Source of the DNA: an uncultured Prevotellaceae bacterium
GTDB lineage: Bacteria > Bacteroidota > Bacteroidia > Bacteroidales > Bacteroidaceae
DNA: 64,000 nucleotides
Assembly (NCBI GenBank): GCA_946410305.1
Contig: CAMJZV010000006.1
Span: 62,001-126,000, forward strand
Reading direction: 5' to 3'
Below, piece after piece: positions 1-8,256 of the stretch. The notes beneath the pieces were generated by a model, which was not told the origin of the DNA, did not search any database, and was given only the letters and a program-made list of their open reading frames with translations. The position numbers and the translations under genes are program-made. Position 1 is the stretch's first letter, and every line of letters starts with the position of its first letter.

Positions 1-236
1 GTTTCATCGTTAGATTCTGTCTTGCCATCTTTCGGCTGAGAAAGAGCTCCAATAATAGCAAATATAATGAAGCCAATTCCTATTTTTTTCCAAAGTGCCA
101 TTTTCTTCTTAGGCTCTCCTTGGACGGGATTACTTACACGCTGTGTTCCATTCATACCATCTAACTGAGTACCACAGTTAGGACAAAACTTTACACCATT
201 ATTAATTTCGGTGCCACATTTTCCACAATATGCCAT
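1..236 (-). CDS. Zinc-ribbon membrane protein, 3' part outside the window
   Basis: Reading the complement from an ATG at 236, the frame stays open to the window edge (78 codons seen). The N-terminus holds a zinc ribbon with cysteines C4, C7, C18 and C21 in CxxC...CPNCG form. A lysine-rich linker and a hydrophobic stretch at about residues 52-65, a likely single membrane segment, follow. Such zinc-ribbon plus one-helix proteins are common in Bacteroidota and have no assigned reaction. The neighbour at 335-1345 lies on the same strand and upstream. The domain is clear; the function is unknown because the C-terminal part is missing. Confidence 0.75.
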   Translation of the reverse strand, partial: MAYCGKCGTEINNGVKFCPNCGTQLDGMNGTQRVSNPVQGEPKKKMALWKKIGIGFIIFAIIGALSQPKDGKTESNDE

Positions 237-334
237 AATAACTTTTTTATTTTATGTATCCAATTTCCATTACCGTAATTAATAGTCATGAGGGTGTTCA
301 AATAGGCACATCCTCATGTTTTTACAAAGATTTA

Positions 335-1345
335 TTAATAATCAAATGTGCTTTTACCTCTCTTGTCAATAAATCCCCATTTGCCGTCTTTTTTTACTAG
401 AGCAAGTCCTTCTGAAAAGCTACGAGCTTCTTCAAAATAATAAAAAACATAATTAAATGATTTATTAACATAGGAGTATCCATCATATTGTTTGACTTTA
501 ACTATTGTCAATCCTTCGTGAAAACCTTCTTTTCTTTTCGGGGAAAGGTCATCCGTAAACTTTAAGACTTTATTACCATGATTATTGATATAATAATTAC
601 AAGGCCCTTCATCCATCATACTTTCTACAAGCGCCAATCCTTCTGAGAAATCATCAGCGTCTAAGTATGTACATGGTATAACCTCTCTACCTGATTTATC
701 GATGTAGCCATATCCTTGTTCTTTACTAACTCTTGCTAATCCGTTGTGGAAATCATTGATTTCGCCATAGTTTTTTAAACTTATAACCACATTCCCTTTA
801 GTGTCAATATATGCGTAGTTATGTGATTCATCAAACATTTTAGAAGATAAATTAACAGCTGCTAATCCGTCCGAAAAGTTATTTGCAGAATTATATTTGC
901 AAGATATAACTATTTGCCCTTTTTTATTAATGAATCCACTCTTCTCATAATCCGATATAGATGCCAACCCCTCATGAAAGTCGCCTATTTGGTCATATTT
1001 TGTGTTTAATTCAATGACCATATTACCATTTATATCTATATATCCACTATTTTTAGAACCATTGCCTTCTATCTCTTCTATCCACTGAACACTAGCCAGC
1101 CCTTCAGAAAACTCACCGATAGACCAATAATCTTTACAAGGAATTACCAATTCTCCTTTTTTGTTAATAAAGCCCCACTTGCCATCTTTCTTCACTTTTG
1201 AACGACCATCATGAAAGGATGAAATTTCATCGTAGTAGGCACATGCTTGGGCCAATCCTTCAAGAGAATAATCTACACTGTCACTTTGAGCGAAGTTGTT
1301 ATAAGCATACATAGCCATAACACACAGAATCAAGTTTTTTTTCAT
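335..1345 (-). CDS. Secreted WG-repeat protein
   Basis: The protein is about 336 residues if it starts at the Met before KKNLILCVMAMYAYNN. That start gives a typical signal peptide ending near FAQ; an in-frame Met five codons earlier (1360) is less likely. After the leader come about eight repeats built on GxxxFxxGLAxV...GYIDxxGxxVI, several ending in KWGFINKKG, the signature of WG repeats. WG proteins fold into beta-propeller-like surfaces and probably bind other molecules; no catalytic residues are visible. Exported or periplasmic location is inferred from the signal peptide. The family call is firm and the role is unknown. Confidence 0.8.
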   Translation of the reverse strand: MKKNLILCVMAMYAYNNFAQSDSVDYSLEGLAQACAYYDEISSFHDGRSKVKKDGKWGFINKKGELVIPCKDYWSIGEFSEGLASVQWIEEIEGNGSKNSGYIDINGNMVIELNTKYDQIGDFHEGLASISDYEKSGFINKKGQIVISCKYNSANNFSDGLAAVNLSSKMFDESHNYAYIDTKGNVVISLKNYGEINDFHNGLARVSKEQGYGYIDKSGREVIPCTYLDADDFSEGLALVESMMDEGPCNYYINNHGNKVLKFTDDLSPKRKEGFHEGLTIVKVKQYDGYSYVNKSFNYVFYYFEEARSFSEGLALVKKDGKWGFIDKRGKSTFDY

Positions 1346-1740
1346 ATCAAAAAACTGCACTCTCGGCTCGATGAGTACGGTTAATAGTTATTGATAAAAC
1401 ATACGAAAAAGTGGAGCCTTCATCCTGCCTTATCCTCAGCGTAGGGCTTGGACTCCCTTGTAATACAGATAAGGAAAATGAACAAACCCCACTTGGATGT
1501 ATTTCGTTGTATACGGAATACAAACCAAGAAGAGCGTCCTTCCCATTATTCTGATATTACATCGGCTTGTAAGCCAACTGTGAAGTGTCCAAGTTCACGC
1601 TGTCAGAATAAGCGAATGCGCTTTCTTCAATATGTCTGCAATCCCTTTTAGGAATGCGCTTCAAAGATACGCATTTTTTCTGGAAGAACGCTCAATACGG
1701 GCAGAAATTTTACAAATTTTCACATAGCATTTCTGTTTCT
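1346..1740. other. Intergenic stretch without a convincing gene
   Basis: About 395 bp separate the WG-repeat gene from the resolvase. A 67-codon frame on the plus strand (1448-1651) has no promoter match or protein resemblance I recognise. GAATGCGCTT occurs twice as a direct repeat (near 1613 and 1652). Nothing else could be identified. Confidence 0.5.
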
Positions 1741-2376
1741 CTACAATTCGAACTCTGTTTTCAGTCTTTGTACAGTTGCAACACTGACATTAGTGAGTTT
1801 GGCAGTAATACGGATGCTGTAGTCTTTGCGTAGGTAGGTAAGCACTTCTTTGTACTCCTTTTCCTTCTGTTCACGTGTTTTTATACTGCCTTTCTTACGT
1901 CCTAACTGACCTCCATTCTCAACGTACTGTTTGCGTCCTGAGTTAAGACGAAAACTGATACTGTCTCGTTCAAGCTGTGCACATGTTGAGAGCGTGGCAA
2001 TCATAATAGGTGCAAAAAGTGTCGGCTCACCCTTTTCATCGAGCAAGGTCAACTGTTCCTTCTGCATGAACAAGTTGATTTTGTTATCTACTAAATCCTT
2101 CACTGTTGCAAGCACTTCGAACGCATTACGCCCCACTCTACTGAGCTCACTGACGAGTAGCATGTCAACATGTTCACGCTTGCAGTAGTCAATAGCCTCA
2201 ACAAGTATAGGTTTCTGTTTGCTTGCACCGCTGACGTTTTCCTCATACACCTTGACCACGTTCATCTGTGCATAATCTGCGTATGCTCTGAGGTCTGCCA
2301 CTTGTCTTGTCGTATCTTGACGATGGGCTTGGTAGCCGCTTGAACTTGTTCTACTGTAGATGACTGCTGTTTTCAT
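1741..2376 (-). CDS. Small serine recombinase (resolvase/invertase family)
   Basis: The product has 211 residues from the Met of MKTAVIYSRTSS; an upstream in-frame Met at 2403 would add nine unlikely residues. The N-terminal resolvase fold shows the catalytic serine context YSRTSS, the conserved SELSRVGRN block, and an E-R-D-S segment at the start of the long helix. The C-terminus ends in a short helix-turn-helix (ITAKLTNVSVATVQRL) that would bind the crossover site. These enzymes cut and rejoin DNA through a serine-DNA intermediate to resolve or invert segments. The length is usual for resolvases. It lies in the same accessory block as the large serine recombinase at 4469-6580 and may belong to the same element. 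Confidence 0.88.
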   Translation of the reverse strand: MKTAVIYSRTSSSGYQAHRQDTTRQVADLRAYADYAQMNVVKVYEENVSGASKQKPILVEAIDYCKREHVDMLLVSELSRVGRNAFEVLATVKDLVDNKINLFMQKEQLTLLDEKGEPTLFAPIMIATLSTCAQLERDSISFRLNSGRKQYVENGGQLGRKKGSIKTREQKEKEYKEVLTYLRKDYSIRITAKLTNVSVATVQRLKTEFEL

Positions 2377-2508
2377 ATTAATCTTTGATAAATCTGTGAA
2401 CACGTTTAATATGATATTATGAACATATCGATGGACTTATTTGCTTTTTTTGAGTACACCCCATTTTTTGAGTACATTGGAGGTGGAGGGTGTTACCCCT
2501 CCTTGACC

Positions 2509-2865
2509 TCAAAACACCTTAACGATGCTTTCCCAACGTAGTGACCGCCAACCGCCTTTTTCGATGTCGAAGTAGGCAGTTGTCTTATACACCTCTCTAG
2601 AAACACCGTTGCCGTTAATGTGCTTAGCAGAAAGAGAAGGGTTGGTTGTTCCCCATGCCTCACGAACCTCTCCGTTCTTCTTGATGAAGATGAAGTGAGC
2701 CACACCGTTGGCGAGTTTTTCTTTTAACTGTGCAATCATCATGGCTTTGATGATGCCGATTTCCTCACTGTTGGTACGCTGGGCGATAACCGTTGCCCTT
2801 ACTACTGTGCTGCTGCTGATTGCTAATGCTTGTATCATTGTCGTATGAATTTTGTAGTTATACAT
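2509..2865 (-). CDS. SH3 beta-barrel (DUF2693/WYL_2-like) protein
   Basis: A 118-residue protein. Its second half (FIKKNGEVREAWGTTNPSL...YFDIEKGGWRSLRWESIVKV) matches my recollection of DUF2693, small Sm-like SH3-fold proteins frequent on Bacteroidales mobile elements and phages. Their role is not established. A good -7 element lies on this strand at 2886-2893, giving a short leader to the ATG at 2865; Met10 is an alternative start. It is divergent from the small gene at 3003, with both promoters in the 137-bp gap. Confidence 0.65.
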   Translation of the reverse strand: MYNYKIHTTMIQALAISSSTVVRATVIAQRTNSEEIGIIKAMMIAQLKEKLANGVAHFIFIKKNGEVREAWGTTNPSLSAKHINGNGVSREVYKTTAYFDIEKGGWRSLRWESIVKVF

Positions 2866-2885
2866 GTTTTTTTCTAATCACGATA

Positions 2886-2893
2886 CAAAGGTA
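2886..2893 (-). promoter_or_regulatory. -7 promoter element for the DUF2693-like gene
   Basis: TACCTTTG on the minus strand fits the Bacteroidota sigma-A -7 consensus TAnnTTTG and lies about 20 bp upstream of the start codon. Confidence 0.6.
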
Positions 2894-2954
2894 CGACATT
2901 TATTTAATATATGCAACTTTTTCGTGTTAAATCCAGTTAATTATATGACATTTG

Positions 2955-2985
2955 TTTGGTATTTGCAATATTTTGGTTACCTTTG
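2955..2985 (+). promoter_or_regulatory. Promoter of the small gene at 3003
   Basis: TTTG at 2955-2958 and TACCTTTG at 2978-2985 are separated by 19 bp, the canonical Bacteroidota -33/-7 arrangement. Confidence 0.75.
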
Positions 2986-3002
2986 CACAAAAATGAAGGA
3001 AT

Positions 3003-3251
3003 ATGGAGAAGGAACGAACAGTTATTCACCTCGAAATCAATGGTCAGCACCACTACTATGGTAGCATTGCCAACATGTACGAGTTCTATACGAGTGAGGA
3101 ACTTGGTATCACTTATGCGAGCCTACGCAATTATAAGTTGTCGTATGACCATCCTTACCAAAACAAGAAGTGTATCATCCGCAAGGGTGTGCTGCTCTCA
3201 AAAAGTGGTAATCGTGGCATTCGCAAATCTGAACATGTCGAACGAGGATAA
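3003..3251 (+). CDS. Small conserved-looking protein of the accessory block
   Basis: An 82-residue product starting about 17 bp downstream of a canonical promoter. It reads like a real protein (VIHLEINGQHHYYGSIANMY, then a segment with conserved-looking aromatic and charged residues and a basic tail). I do not recognise the family. The ITYASLRNYKLS segment could form a helix-turn-helix-like helix, but that is a guess. It is divergent from the DUF2693-like gene, an arrangement common in integrative elements. Confidence 0.55.
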   Translation: MEKERTVIHLEINGQHHYYGSIANMYEFYTSEELGITYASLRNYKLSYDHPYQNKKCIIRKGVLLSKSGNRGIRKSEHVERG

Positions 3252-3354
3252 AGACAGCAAACGGTTTTTTCTTACACTTGTTCAGTGCTAAATGCCCATA
3301 TATAAAGAACTTGTGCAACGTTGAGGCTGCACAAGTGTATCTACATAGCGTGGG

Positions 3355-3555
3355 TTAGTAGTTGACATCTTCTACGTAGCAGATAGATTGTTGTAGATAT
3401 TCGAGTTCCGCATCAGTCAACGAAAATTTTGCGTTTATAATCCAATCCATGAACTTGTATTTCATCTGTATCTTCTTGGCTAAGTCTTTCGTGTTCTCGT
3501 ATCTTTTAACCATATTGACATATTTTTGCCTGATTATTCCTTTGGATGGTTTCAT
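3355..3555 (-). CDS. Small hypothetical protein downstream of a NUMOD3 gene
   Basis: A 66-residue helical, lysine-rich protein (VNMVKRYENTKDLAKKIQMKYKFMDWII). Its ATG overlaps the stop of the NUMOD3-type gene at 3552 by four bases (ATGA), so the two are probably translated together. No family is recognised. Confidence 0.55.
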   Translation of the reverse strand: MKPSKGIIRQKYVNMVKRYENTKDLAKKIQMKYKFMDWIINAKFSLTDAELEYLQQSICYVEDVNY

Positions 3556-3803
3556 AACAACTTACTAATTTCTTCTCTTATTATTGAACTGATGTATTCC
3601 CTCATTGGTTGACTACCAAGAAACTCGTCCATTGATAGATGTGGCTGATTGTCCTTCCATTGTTTGTACAATTGGTTTCTAAGCGTAGCAGCTCGACTCA
3701 TCTTATTACGTGATTCTTGGCTGTGAGTCCTCCCGTACATGGGATTATTTGCCCCATGTCTGTCCTTTTTTTGCTGCACTTGACAAATATTTTGATTATT
3801 CAT
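3552..3803 (-). CDS. NUMOD3-motif small DNA-binding protein
   Basis: An 83-residue protein whose residues 17-40 (GANNPMYGRTHSQESRNKMS) match the NUMOD3 motif, a short DNA-binding module normally repeated at the C-terminus of GIY-YIG or HNH homing endonucleases. No nuclease domain is present here: the rest is helical with a basic-aromatic segment (LYKQWKDNQPHLSMDEFL). It may be a stand-alone DNA-binding protein, or a fragment of a homing endonuclease. It is coupled by a four-base overlap to the gene at 3355. The motif is clear; the function is open. Confidence 0.65.
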   Translation of the reverse strand: MNNQNICQVQQKKDRHGANNPMYGRTHSQESRNKMSRAATLRNQLYKQWKDNQPHLSMDEFLGSQPMREYISSIIREEISKLL

Positions 3804-4210
3804 ACTACTTTTTATTTTGTTGATATATTTATATTATGAGTTGGTTATATGACTTACTTCATATAATAAATAGTTTATATTTCAAAAAAGATAAGTCATT
3901 CTATTGAATTTTTATCTTTTGTCAATTATTATTTGTAATATAAGGATGAAAAAGAGTTGCAATAGTCCAAGTAGTTATTATTAGTTTAACCTACTGCAAC
4001 AAGGGTCTGAATACCTTAAAAGAAACTATGGTTGAGGCTACACCAACAAAAAAAGTAGCATGTACACTCCGCTATTTCTTGTCTGATGTGAGGGCAACGT
4101 TGACACCTAACGCCCCTTGATTCCAGAGCGAAAGCGAATAAGGACAAGAGCCTAATAGTGTTGTTAAAGACTGATAGGGATGGGAACGATTCAGTGCCTA
4201 CAGAATGTAG
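3804..4210. other. AT-rich intergenic region with short open frames
   Basis: The first 150 bp are very AT-rich. An imperfect hairpin pairs GTTGCA near 3955 with TGCAAC near 3995. A 30-codon frame (ATG at 4028, stop at 4118-4120) looks weakly coding but has no recognisable promoter. Nothing else can be supported. Confidence 0.4.
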
Positions 4211-4459
4211 GTGGAAGAGACAACAAAGTGTGCTGCACTGCATCAGAACAGTGACCATATTATCTTTTATATTCTCTCCATGCGCTTAATGTACCTACTG
4301 CAAGGGCTTGGGAAATATATGGAAGATAAAAAGGTGGATTATGCCCAATATGAAAGGACCCTTTTTGAAATATGTCAAAATAGGTCCTCCCGTAATTTCA
4401 AAACTCTTGATGACATCATGACTTTTTCAATTCATGGGTTTGCAAGTGTTAGGACATAG
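4211..4459 (+). CDS. Possible small protein convergent with the large recombinase
   Basis: An 82-codon frame. Its later two thirds (LMYLLQGLGKYMEDKKVDYAQ and onward) read like a helical protein, so the true start may be an internal Met near 4280. No promoter element or family is recognised. It ends nine bases before the stop codon of the large serine recombinase on the other strand. It could be a chance frame. Confidence 0.35.
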   Translation: MEETTKCAALHQNSDHIIFYILSMRLMYLLQGLGKYMEDKKVDYAQYERTLFEICQNRSSRNFKTLDDIMTFSIHGFASVRT

Positions 4460-4468
4460 CTTAATGAC

Positions 4469-6580
4469 TTATTCCTCAGTACCTTCTACCGCTATCTGCC
4501 AATCCTCTTCTTGTTGTTTCTTTGCTTTCAGTTTCTCTAATACTCGCTCATTGTGTTTGTTCCAATCAATTTTGCTCGTTGATTGCTGTTCTCGTTCAGT
4601 TTCTTGAACAGGTGCAGACGGGTATTCCTCATAAGCATAAAGTGGGTAACTACCTATCAATCCATTTTCATTAAGCATGTTGTCAAATTCTTCATAAGTA
4701 TATGTGCCTGCCTGAAGTTGTCTGTAGATTTCACTATTTCCATTGTAATGAACAGTCTGATTATCCTTGTCGTAAGTAAATGAATGGTCATCGTTATTGA
4801 TTATCCATGTTCTGAACTCAATCCCATAGTGGCAGACCATTTCATCATAAAATTGTTCATCGTTCTTGTATCTTGCGTTCTTGATAGTCCCCCAACTCTC
4901 TGCACCATTGGTGTAGTCTACGACTATCAGATTCCACATCTTATGTATCTTGTAAATGGTAACATCTTCAATGTATTCGTCTATCATTGCTTTAACAAGT
5001 TCTTTGTTTTGGTGTATCTCGTCAATCTTGTCTTTGATATTGACGAATGAACTTGTTAACCTTTGCAATTTGCTTATAGTTACTCTCCTTGATGTTATAC
5101 CTTGTGAATATCTGCTAATAGCCTCAGCTAGTTCCTTTTGCTTTTTGGAGTATTCGGCAGTTTCATTAGCCATGAGTTCTTGAATGGTATCATCGTCTTC
5201 TTTGCTGTGGGCATATCTACCCATGACCTTCTTGTGTTCATCTTTGAGACTACTCAGTTCCTTTTCTTTGGCATCCTTTACCTTTAACATGTCCTCTACT
5301 TCTGATGTCAGTAGACCTATTTTTTTAGCATTGGAATCTGCTATGTTTATTTTAGCAAACATGTATAGTGATAGGGTTAGCACCAATCCATCTAATCGCC
5401 ATTGTCGCATTTCTGCACCTCTTGTACATATTCTTGGGTGGTCATTACGCTCAACTAATCCATAACACTTATATGTCCTTGGATTCATATCATACTTCGT
5501 TGCGGTATCAGATTGCTTACCCACTGAGAAGCGTGAGCCACATTCACCGCATCTTAGCTTTGCTTTGAGAAGATTATCATGTTTCATGGCGTTGTTCTTG
5601 TTGTAGGCAGCCTGCGCCAATCTGTCTTGTACTCGTTGGAATAGTTCATCGTCAACGATGCGTAAGTTTTCAAGTTGAACGTCATAGGTGTATAGCACTT
5701 CACGCTCTACTGGTTCGCCATCCTTCTTTGCGAGTTTGTCAACTTGTGGCTTGTGAAAATTTATCACCCTATGACCTTTGTAGAGTTCATTCGCCAATAG
5801 TTTAGAAATGGCAGATGGTCTCCATGAGAAGCCTTCTTCGTCTTTGAAATGCTTATATTCCTTTGGTGCAAGTCCTTTTCGCTTCCTATTCTCCTTAAAC
5901 TCTTGTATTCTTGTTCCGTATGAGGTGGGTATATTCTCCGAGTTCAGAATGTCACGTATTTCAATGGTACTTTTGCCGTCTGCATACATATTGAAGATTC
6001 TGCGTATTGTGTTAGCCTCATCTTCACGTATCACCATCCTTTTGTTTTCGTCGTTCATGTAGCCATAGGCATTATTATCACCTCCAATGCCGCCACCTTT
6101 GTTGACCTTCTCGATTTTACCTGAGATACTTCTTTCTGCAAACAGTTCGATTTCATATGATGTCGTGATAGCCAAGACTGCCAATAGTATACGGGAGCCC
6201 AAATCCTTCTTGTCGTGTCTCACCCAAAGGTCTTGTTTTTCAAAGTATAGGTCTATACCCTTATTTTGGAGTCTCTGAACTTCTGCTAATAACTCAGTGG
6301 AATTACGGCCCAACCTTGTGAGCTCTGAAAATAGGATGGTATCAATGTTTCCTTTTTCCACTTCGCTGAGTAATGCCGAATAGTTGGGTCTATCCTCACC
6401 AACACTAAAGCCTGTAATGATGTCGATGTAGATGTGGTCAGCATCAATCTCGACCTTAAAACGCTCTGCAACCTTCAACAAATCCTCTTTCTGGCGGTCT
6501 GTTGATTGCATGGATGTTGAAATCCTGCAATATATTGCCGTTTTATTCTCTGTTTTTTGTACCTTTGTAGCCGAATTCAT
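4469..6580 (-). CDS. Large serine recombinase (integrase of an integrative element)
   Basis: A 703-residue protein with all parts of the large serine recombinase family. The N-terminal resolvase domain carries the catalytic serine (S21 in YCRIS) and the SELTRLGRNS block. A recombinase domain follows (EDEANTIRRIFNMYADGKSTIEIRDIL, then SWRPSAISKLLANELYKG). A zinc ribbon with CGECG and later cysteines comes next, then a long coiled coil at about residues 420-540 and an extended C-terminal tail. These enzymes integrate and excise phages or conjugative elements through a two-base crossover. The start codon lies only 18 bp from the start of the divergent alaX-like gene and overlaps its promoter, so this is probably the recombinase-proximal end of an element covering the left of the window. 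Confidence 0.93.
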   Translation of the reverse strand: MNSATKVQKTENKTAIYCRISTSMQSTDRQKEDLLKVAERFKVEIDADHIYIDIITGFSVGEDRPNYSALLSEVEKGNIDTILFSELTRLGRNSTELLAEVQRLQNKGIDLYFEKQDLWVRHDKKDLGSRILLAVLAITTSYEIELFAERSISGKIEKVNKGGGIGGDNNAYGYMNDENKRMVIREDEANTIRRIFNMYADGKSTIEIRDILNSENIPTSYGTRIQEFKENRKRKGLAPKEYKHFKDEEGFSWRPSAISKLLANELYKGHRVINFHKPQVDKLAKKDGEPVEREVLYTYDVQLENLRIVDDELFQRVQDRLAQAAYNKNNAMKHDNLLKAKLRCGECGSRFSVGKQSDTATKYDMNPRTYKCYGLVERNDHPRICTRGAEMRQWRLDGLVLTLSLYMFAKINIADSNAKKIGLLTSEVEDMLKVKDAKEKELSSLKDEHKKVMGRYAHSKEDDDTIQELMANETAEYSKKQKELAEAISRYSQGITSRRVTISKLQRLTSSFVNIKDKIDEIHQNKELVKAMIDEYIEDVTIYKIHKMWNLIVVDYTNGAESWGTIKNARYKNDEQFYDEMVCHYGIEFRTWIINNDDHSFTYDKDNQTVHYNGNSEIYRQLQAGTYTYEEFDNMLNENGLIGSYPLYAYEEYPSAPVQETEREQQSTSKIDWNKHNERVLEKLKAKKQQEEDWQIAVEGTEE
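6560..6567 (+). promoter_or_regulatory. -7 promoter element of the alaX-like gene, inside the recombinase reading frame
   Basis: TACCTTTG fits TAnnTTTG and lies 31 bp before the ATG at 6599. It overlaps the first codons of the recombinase gene on the opposite strand, so the two genes cannot be regulated independently here. Confidence 0.65.
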
Positions 6581-6598
6581 AATTTTACGGTATTGTTT

Positions 6599-7078
6599 AT
6601 GGCTGCAAATTTACAAAATAATCTCGAAATTCCCCAAGAAAGGGATGTGTCTTTTCCACCTGCACATACTGCCGAGCATCTGCTGAACCAGACGATGATA
6701 CGCATGTTCGACTGCGGACGTTCGTATAATGCCCATGTGGAGCGTAAGAAGAGTAAGATGAGCTTCCATCTCAGCCAGAAACCTTCGCGACAGGAAGAGA
6801 AGGAGATAGAGCGACGGATGAATGAGCTGATAGAGGAAGACCTGCCTGTTACCTTCGAGTTTGTCACTCGTGACGAACTGCCTGAAGAAGTGTCTCTGGA
6901 CCGCTTGCCTGATGATGCGTCAGAGACAATCCGTCTGGTGCGTATTGGCGACTACGACGTCTGTCCGTGTATCGGCAAACATGTGCGCTCTACTTCGCAG
7001 ATAGGACGCTTTGAACTCTTGGGAACCAATTGGGATGAGCAGGAGCACTCGTTCCGAGTGCGTTTCAAGATTGTCTGA
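6599..7078 (+). CDS. Alanyl-tRNA editing protein (AlaX-like, SAD domain)
   Basis: A 159-residue protein from the ATG at 6599, the first Met downstream of the promoter. Residues near 20-50 read PPAHTAEHLLNQTMIRMF with the HxxxH zinc pair. The downstream zinc ligands are in CPCIGKH (CxxxH), the metal site of the alanyl-tRNA synthetase editing domain. Stand-alone AlaX proteins hydrolyse Ser or Gly wrongly loaded onto tRNA-Ala in the cytoplasm. The protein lacks the glycine-rich and catalytic parts of AlaRS, as expected for the short form. Its last codons and stop lie inside a tandem repeat (see 7058-7137). Confidence 0.8.
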   Translation: MAANLQNNLEIPQERDVSFPPAHTAEHLLNQTMIRMFDCGRSYNAHVERKKSKMSFHLSQKPSRQEEKEIERRMNELIEEDLPVTFEFVTRDELPEEVSLDRLPDDASETIRLVRIGDYDVCPCIGKHVRSTSQIGRFELLGTNWDEQEHSFRVRFKIV

Positions 7079-7137
7079 TTGGCAGAGTGCGTTTCAAGAT
7101 TGTCTGATTGGCAGAGTGCGCTTCAAGATTGTCTGAT
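7058..7137. repeat. 29-bp tandem repeat, about 2.7 copies
   Basis: Copies begin at 7058, 7087 and 7116 with unit GTGCGTTTCAAGATTGTCTG followed by ATTGGCAGA; the third carries one T-to-C change and is partial. The first copy encodes the C-terminal VRFKIV and stop of the alaX-like gene, so its 3' end has been duplicated after the stop. Confidence 0.95.
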
Positions 7138-7146
7138 ATAACAAAG

Positions 7147-7172
7147 AACCCTCGCAACAGCGAGGGTTTCTT
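7147..7172. terminator. Bidirectional terminator between the alaX-like and EEP genes
   Basis: A perfect 9-bp stem AACCCTCGC/GCGAGGGTT with loop AACA (7147-7168) is followed by a T-rich run. It lies between two convergent genes. Confidence 0.85.
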
Positions 7173-7173
7173 G

Positions 7174-8241
7174 TTATTGTAATGCAATCTTCATGAATAC
7201 GGGGAAGTGGTCTGAGTAGGTCAGGTCTGTTTTGTAATAGGCAAGACCCTTGATGCTCTCGTCGTGGAAGATGTAGTCGATGCGCACGGGCTTGTTCTTC
7301 ATACCACGATAAGTGTACATCCAGCCTGCGCCACACTCCTTAAAACCATCGACCATGTCGCCCTTTACCGTGTTGTAGACGAAAGAGTAGGGGACGTCGT
7401 TGAAGTCGCCGCAGAGAATGGTGGGTTTTTCGGACTCGCGCTTCTCGTTGGCAATAGTGATGGCCTGTCCAGAACGGAACATCAAGCCCAGCGTGTAGTT
7501 ACCCAGAATGGCGTTCATCAGGCGACTCTTGTCGACTTCCTGATGTTGTTGAAACATCGTCTTGCTGGCTCTGTGGAGTGTGCCGTTGATGCCTGTCGTC
7601 TCCAAGTGGACATTGAAGACACGGAACTCCTTGCCATTGACATTGATATCTGCCCACATGGCACTGTTGTTGGTCTCCTCGAAGAGAATGGTCTTGCTGC
7701 CCGTGATGGGGTAGCGGCTGAAGATGACCATGTCGCTGCGACCAACCTGTTGATAGGGGAAATACTCTTTGTAGCTCTCTGAATTCTTCTGGTCGCCGCT
7801 GATCTCGTTGTACTCTTGCATGCAGAGAATGTCGACCTTTTGGCGGCGCATCTCGGCGAGAATGTCCTGAGCCATGAAGCCAGAGGTCTCGCGCTTGAAC
7901 ATAGCCACGTTGTAGGAGGCTATCTTCAGACCGTTCTGCGTGTTCTTCTGCGGATTCTCGAGACTGAACTGGTAATAGGTGCCGATATAAGGTATGCAGC
8001 AGGCTACTGTCAACACGGGAATGGCTAGGAACAGCCATTTGCGACGGATAATCCAGTAGAGTATCAGAACGATATTGGCGGCAATGAGTATGGGCAGAAT
8101 GTATACACACATGGCGCGTGCAGTATTGCCCACAGGCGTAACGTTGCCTCCGAAGAGACCTACCAACGTAAAGACGCTCACCACAACCTGAAGGGTCAGA
8201 AACATGGCGGCGGCATACTTATAAACAGCGAGTTTTCCCAT
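7174..8241 (-). CDS. Membrane-anchored endonuclease/exonuclease/phosphatase (EEP) family protein
   Basis: A 355-residue protein. The first ~100 residues form three hydrophobic helices (for example LTLQVVVSVFTLVGLFGG and LPILIAANIVLILYWII). The EEP catalytic domain follows with its motifs in order: LKIASYNV, LCMQE (metal-binding Glu), VFNVHLE, CGDFND and the final YSDHFPV with the catalytic His. EEP enzymes cut phosphodiester or phosphate bonds in nucleic acids, phosphoinositides or sphingomyelin; the substrate of this subgroup is unknown. The domain probably faces the periplasm. The downstream neighbour on the same strand is the hybrid kinase 15 bp upstream (8257), suggesting one transcript. 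Confidence 0.88.
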   Translation of the reverse strand: MGKLAVYKYAAAMFLTLQVVVSVFTLVGLFGGNVTPVGNTARAMCVYILPILIAANIVLILYWIIRRKWLFLAIPVLTVACCIPYIGTYYQFSLENPQKNTQNGLKIASYNVAMFKRETSGFMAQDILAEMRRQKVDILCMQEYNEISGDQKNSESYKEYFPYQQVGRSDMVIFSRYPITGSKTILFEETNNSAMWADINVNGKEFRVFNVHLETTGINGTLHRASKTMFQQHQEVDKSRLMNAILGNYTLGLMFRSGQAITIANEKRESEKPTILCGDFNDVPYSFVYNTVKGDMVDGFKECGAGWMYTYRGMKNKPVRIDYIFHDESIKGLAYYKTDLTYSDHFPVFMKIALQ

Positions 8242-8256
8242 AAAGATGCAGAATGG

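Noticed and set aside
1448..1651. 67-codon frame on the plus strand
   Set aside because: No promoter, ribosome site or recognisable protein; its composition looks random.
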